NCBI GenBank assembly: GCA_049281195.1
Contig: JBAPRR010000420.1
Location: 1-8,818 of the forward strand
DNA: 8,818 nucleotides
Direction of reading: 5' to 3'
Origin: JBAPRR01 sp049281195
GTDB lineage: Bacteria > Actinomycetota > Acidimicrobiia > Acidimicrobiales > CAVXTF01
Below, piece after piece: positions 7,435-8,818 of the stretch. The translations under genes and the position numbers were made by a program. The first letter of the stretch is position 1. The number at the start of each line of letters is the position of its first letter. The notes beneath the pieces were generated by a model. It was given only the letters and a program-made list of their open reading frames with translations, was not told the origin of the DNA and made no database searches.

Positions 7435-7438
7435 ATGT
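7356..7438. promoter_or_regulatory. Nested inverted repeats of ATCAAC/GTTGAT, candidate operator
   Basis: Four half-sites are seen: TATCAAC at 7356-7362, ACATCAACCCG at 7380-7390, GTTGATA at 7418-7424 and CGGGTTGATGT at 7428-7438. The second and fourth are perfect 11-bp reverse complements; the first and third are perfect 7-bp reverse complements. They bracket the likely crotonase promoter, and the last overlaps the crotonase ATG. This looks like a binding array for a repressor or activator controlling the divergent genes. An alternative is an RNA stem that would cover the start codon if transcribed from upstream. No regulator gene is in the window. Confidence 0.55.
7400..7428 (+). promoter_or_regulatory. 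Candidate promoter for a leaderless crotonase mRNA
   Basis: TTGACT (7400-7405), a 17-bp spacer, then TAGCTC (7423-7428), and six bases to the A of ATG 7435. The -35 is a good match (5 of 6); the -10 is poor but has the leading TA. No Shine-Dalgarno precedes the ATG. Leaderless transcripts are common in actinobacteria, so the +1 may be the start codon itself. Confidence 0.4.
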
Positions 7439-8259
7439 CAAACGATCAACAGGGGCGGCCGCCTGAGGGGGATTGGCTCGGGACCCCGTATCTCCGTTTC
7501 GAGCGTCACGGGCCTTTGGCGCGTTGCGTCGTGGACCGGCTTGCCAAGCGCAACGCCCTGACACCTTCGATGTACTTCGGGATCAGGTATGCGGTGAACC
7601 ACACCGATGCGAGCGACGACCTTGCCGGTCTGATCATCACCGGTTCGGGTGACGTCTTCATGCCCGGTGGAGACCTGAGCGGCAGCTACGACGACAATTG
7701 GGCAGACCTGTCACGTCTTCTCTTCATGGACATCGTCCCGTTCGACGCTCTGCGCCAGGCGAGGAAGCCAGTCGTATCCGCGGTCAACGGCCTCTGCCAG
7801 GGCGGCGGACTGATGATCGCCATGCTCTCCGACGTTTCGGTAGCGAGCGACAGAGCCACATTCCGGGCGCCGGAGCTCTTTCGCGGTATCGCCGATACGC
7901 ATTACGCACAGATCCTGAGCCGTCAGATCGGACCGGCGAGAGCGCGCGATCTGCTTTTGACCGGACGAACGCTGACGGCGGCCGAAGCGGTCGACTGGGC
8001 GCTGATCAGCAGAGTCGTGCCGCAAGATCAATTGATGGACACGGCGACAGCGGTGCTTGTCGAATGTTGCAAGACGGGTCCTGATGCACGCGTCGAGATC
8101 AAACGGACACTGGATCAGTACTACGGCCTGTACGACCGGATCGGGATGGTGAAGAGCCTTCTCGGCCCCGAGAGTGCTGAAGGTGCCAAGTCGTTCTTCG
8201 AGAAGCGTCAACCGGATTGGATCAATCCCGACCTGCCATCAGCAGAGGGTCGAGGGTGA
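7435..8259 (+). CDS. Enoyl-CoA hydratase/isomerase (crotonase) family protein
   Basis: Crotonase-fold enzyme acting on acyl-CoA thioesters, 274 aa from ATG 7435 (a TTG directly before it at 7432 is a less likely start). The two oxyanion-hole segments are present: FMPGGDL at residues 75-81 and NGLCQGGGLMIA at 118-129. Aligned to classical mitochondrial enoyl-CoA hydratase, the Glu in PELFRG (E147) matches Glu164, but the Glu144 position is Met (M127). A protein with only the second Glu may act as an isomerase or other crotonase rather than a standard hydratase. The TGRTLTAAEAVDWALISRVVP segment is typical of the family. It starts an apparent two-gene unit with the VOC gene (15-bp gap) and is divergent from the amidohydrolase. 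The precise reaction is unknown. Confidence 0.93.
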   Translation: MSNDQQGRPPEGDWLGTPYLRFERHGPLARCVVDRLAKRNALTPSMYFGIRYAVNHTDASDDLAGLIITGSGDVFMPGGDLSGSYDDNWADLSRLLFMDIVPFDALRQARKPVVSAVNGLCQGGGLMIAMLSDVSVASDRATFRAPELFRGIADTHYAQILSRQIGPARARDLLLTGRTLTAAEAVDWALISRVVPQDQLMDTATAVLVECCKTGPDARVEIKRTLDQYYGLYDRIGMVKSLLGPESAEGAKSFFEKRQPDWINPDLPSAEGRG

Positions 8260-8263
8260 GGTG

Positions 8264-8268
8264 AGGAG
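8264..8268 (+). promoter_or_regulatory. Ribosome binding site of the VOC gene
   Basis: AGGAG with a 6-nt spacer to ATG 8275, within the 15-bp gap after the crotonase stop. It supports translation from a shared mRNA. Confidence 0.7.
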
Positions 8269-8274
8269 ACGGAC

Positions 8275-8693
8275 ATGAGCGAGCCCGTACCCGATCAGTT
8301 CAACCTTGTCGTATCCGACATGGCGGCGAGCGTCGCCTTCTACCGAAAGCTCGGACTGACGATCCCCGACACCGATCCGGAGTGGCAAGGCCATCACCGC
8401 AACGCCAAACTCGGCGGTGGGATCGACATCGATTTCGACAGTGTGAGCTTCGCCAGGCACTGGAATCAAGGGTGGCAGGGCGGAATGGGAGTCCTCAGTT
8501 TCAAAGTCGAGCATCGGGGGCGGGTAGATGCCACCTACCGCGAGCTCGTTGAATCGGGGTACCGAGGACAACAGGAGCCGTACGACGCGTTTTGGGGGGC
8601 AGGTACGCCGTCGTCGAGGACCCTGACGGGAACGCCGTCGGCATCATGAGTCCCGTGGATCCGGACATGCGATCGCTTCCGGACTTTCCGTGA
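8275..8693 (+). pseudogene. VOC (glyoxalase/bleomycin-resistance) family protein, frame broken at a G-run
   Basis: Small vicinal-oxygen-chelate fold protein. The N-terminal half has the classic FNLVVSDMAASVAFYRKLGL segment (residues 9-28). In the uninterrupted frame the protein runs to a stop at 8647-8649 (124 aa) and ends in the un-family-like sequence GTPSSRTLTGTPSAS. In the -1 frame after the six-G run at 8594-8599, translation gives RYAVVEDPDGNAVGIMSP and ends at TGA 8691-8693, the expected C-terminal strand. One added G, or a -1 slip on GGG, yields FWGGRYAVVEDPDG and a 139-aa protein of normal length. The cause may be a real mutation, phase variation, programmed frameshifting or a base-calling error. 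The usual first metal-ligand His appears as Gln8, and no Glu follows DPDGN as in metal-binding members, so a binding or non-standard role is possible. It is probably co-transcribed with the crotonase. Confidence 0.85.
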
Positions 8694-8703
8694 TGCATGG
8701 CTA

Positions 8704-8718
8704 ATCGCAGAGTGCGAT
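8704..8718. terminator. Hairpin between VOC gene and IS end, possible operon terminator
   Basis: ATCGCA (8704-8709), loop GAG, TGCGAT (8713-8718): a perfect 6-bp stem 10 bp after the restored VOC stop codon and just before the proposed IS boundary. It lacks a T-run; the sequence that once followed may have been displaced by the insertion. Confidence 0.4.
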
Positions 8719-8719
8719 C

Positions 8720-8818
8720 TGGGCTTCCCCCGCGAAACCGGACAACCGTCACGCAGCTTCTTGGTTGGTCCAGAACTCCTCGAACTCCATCGGTGACATG
8801 TAGTCAATGGAGCTGTGG
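8720..8818 (-). mobile_element. IS3-family insertion sequence, right end, cut by window edge
   Basis: The transposase C-terminus enters from the right edge on the minus strand. After its stop codon, the plus strand reads TGGGCTTCCCCC (from 8720) and continues to about 8745, with the TG start and G/C-rich body typical of IS3-family terminal inverted repeats. The exact boundary is inferred, since the other end and the target duplication lie outside. The element sits 26 bp after the restored VOC stop and does not cut a coding region. Confidence 0.7.
8749..8818 (-). CDS. IS3-family transposase (integrase-core subunit), C-terminal 22 residues
   Basis: The minus strand reads HSSIDYMSPMEFEEFWTNQ followed by EAA and TGA at 8751-8749. 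The HSS-x-x-YMSP-x-EFE pattern is the characteristic C-terminal end of the DDE (rve) transposase, OrfB, of IS3-family elements, just after the catalytic domain. The rest, including the DDE residues, is beyond the window, so activity cannot be judged. The element is a likely sign of local genome plasticity at this edge. Confidence 0.82.
   Translation of the reverse strand, partial: HSSIDYMSPMEFEEFWTNQEAA

Noticed and set aside
6614..7435. Plus-strand open frame of 273 codons antisense to the amidohydrolase
   Set aside because: It mirrors a clear amidohydrolase gene, has no family-like motifs, and would read through the divergent promoter region.

Overview
The window reads like chromosomal DNA from a high-GC actinobacterium, perhaps of the Acidimicrobiia or mycobacterial type. 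This rests on the strong G/C preference at third codon positions, the use of GTG as a likely start, and the gene set: P450, SDR, amidohydrolase-2, crotonase and VOC genes close together. The lineage is an inference; there is no rRNA or marker gene here to fix it.

Left part (1-3589): the 3' three quarters of a cytochrome P450 gene runs in from the left edge. After a 272-bp non-coding gap comes a large secreted protein built of 14 tandem units of about 51 residues, each with a Cys pair. The protein starts with the last strand of a unit and ends after the first three strands, as expected for ring-closed beta-propellers.

Middle (3590-5960): a hairpin-rich leader of about 220 bp precedes a DEAD-box RNA helicase, followed on the same strand by a short-chain dehydrogenase/reductase.

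Right part (5972-8818): an amidohydrolase-2 family gene on the minus strand converges on the SDR and diverges from a crotonase-family gene. The divergent 182-bp region carries four ATCAAC/GTTGAT half-sites arranged as two nested inverted repeats around the likely crotonase promoter. The crotonase gene is followed 15 bp later by a VOC (glyoxalase-like) gene whose frame is broken at a six-G run; one extra G, or a -1 slip, restores a full-length protein. The window closes in the end of an IS3-family insertion sequence, whose transposase C-terminus lies on the minus strand.

Taken together, P450, SDR, amidohydrolase, crotonase and VOC suggest catabolism or modification of a lipid-like or aromatic acyl substrate, but no substrate can be named from sequence. 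No defence system, CRISPR array, tRNA or rRNA was seen. The most noteworthy items are the 14-unit Cys-paired repeat protein, the nested operator-like repeats at 7356-7438, the VOC frameshift, and the crotonase lacking one of the two classical catalytic glutamates.
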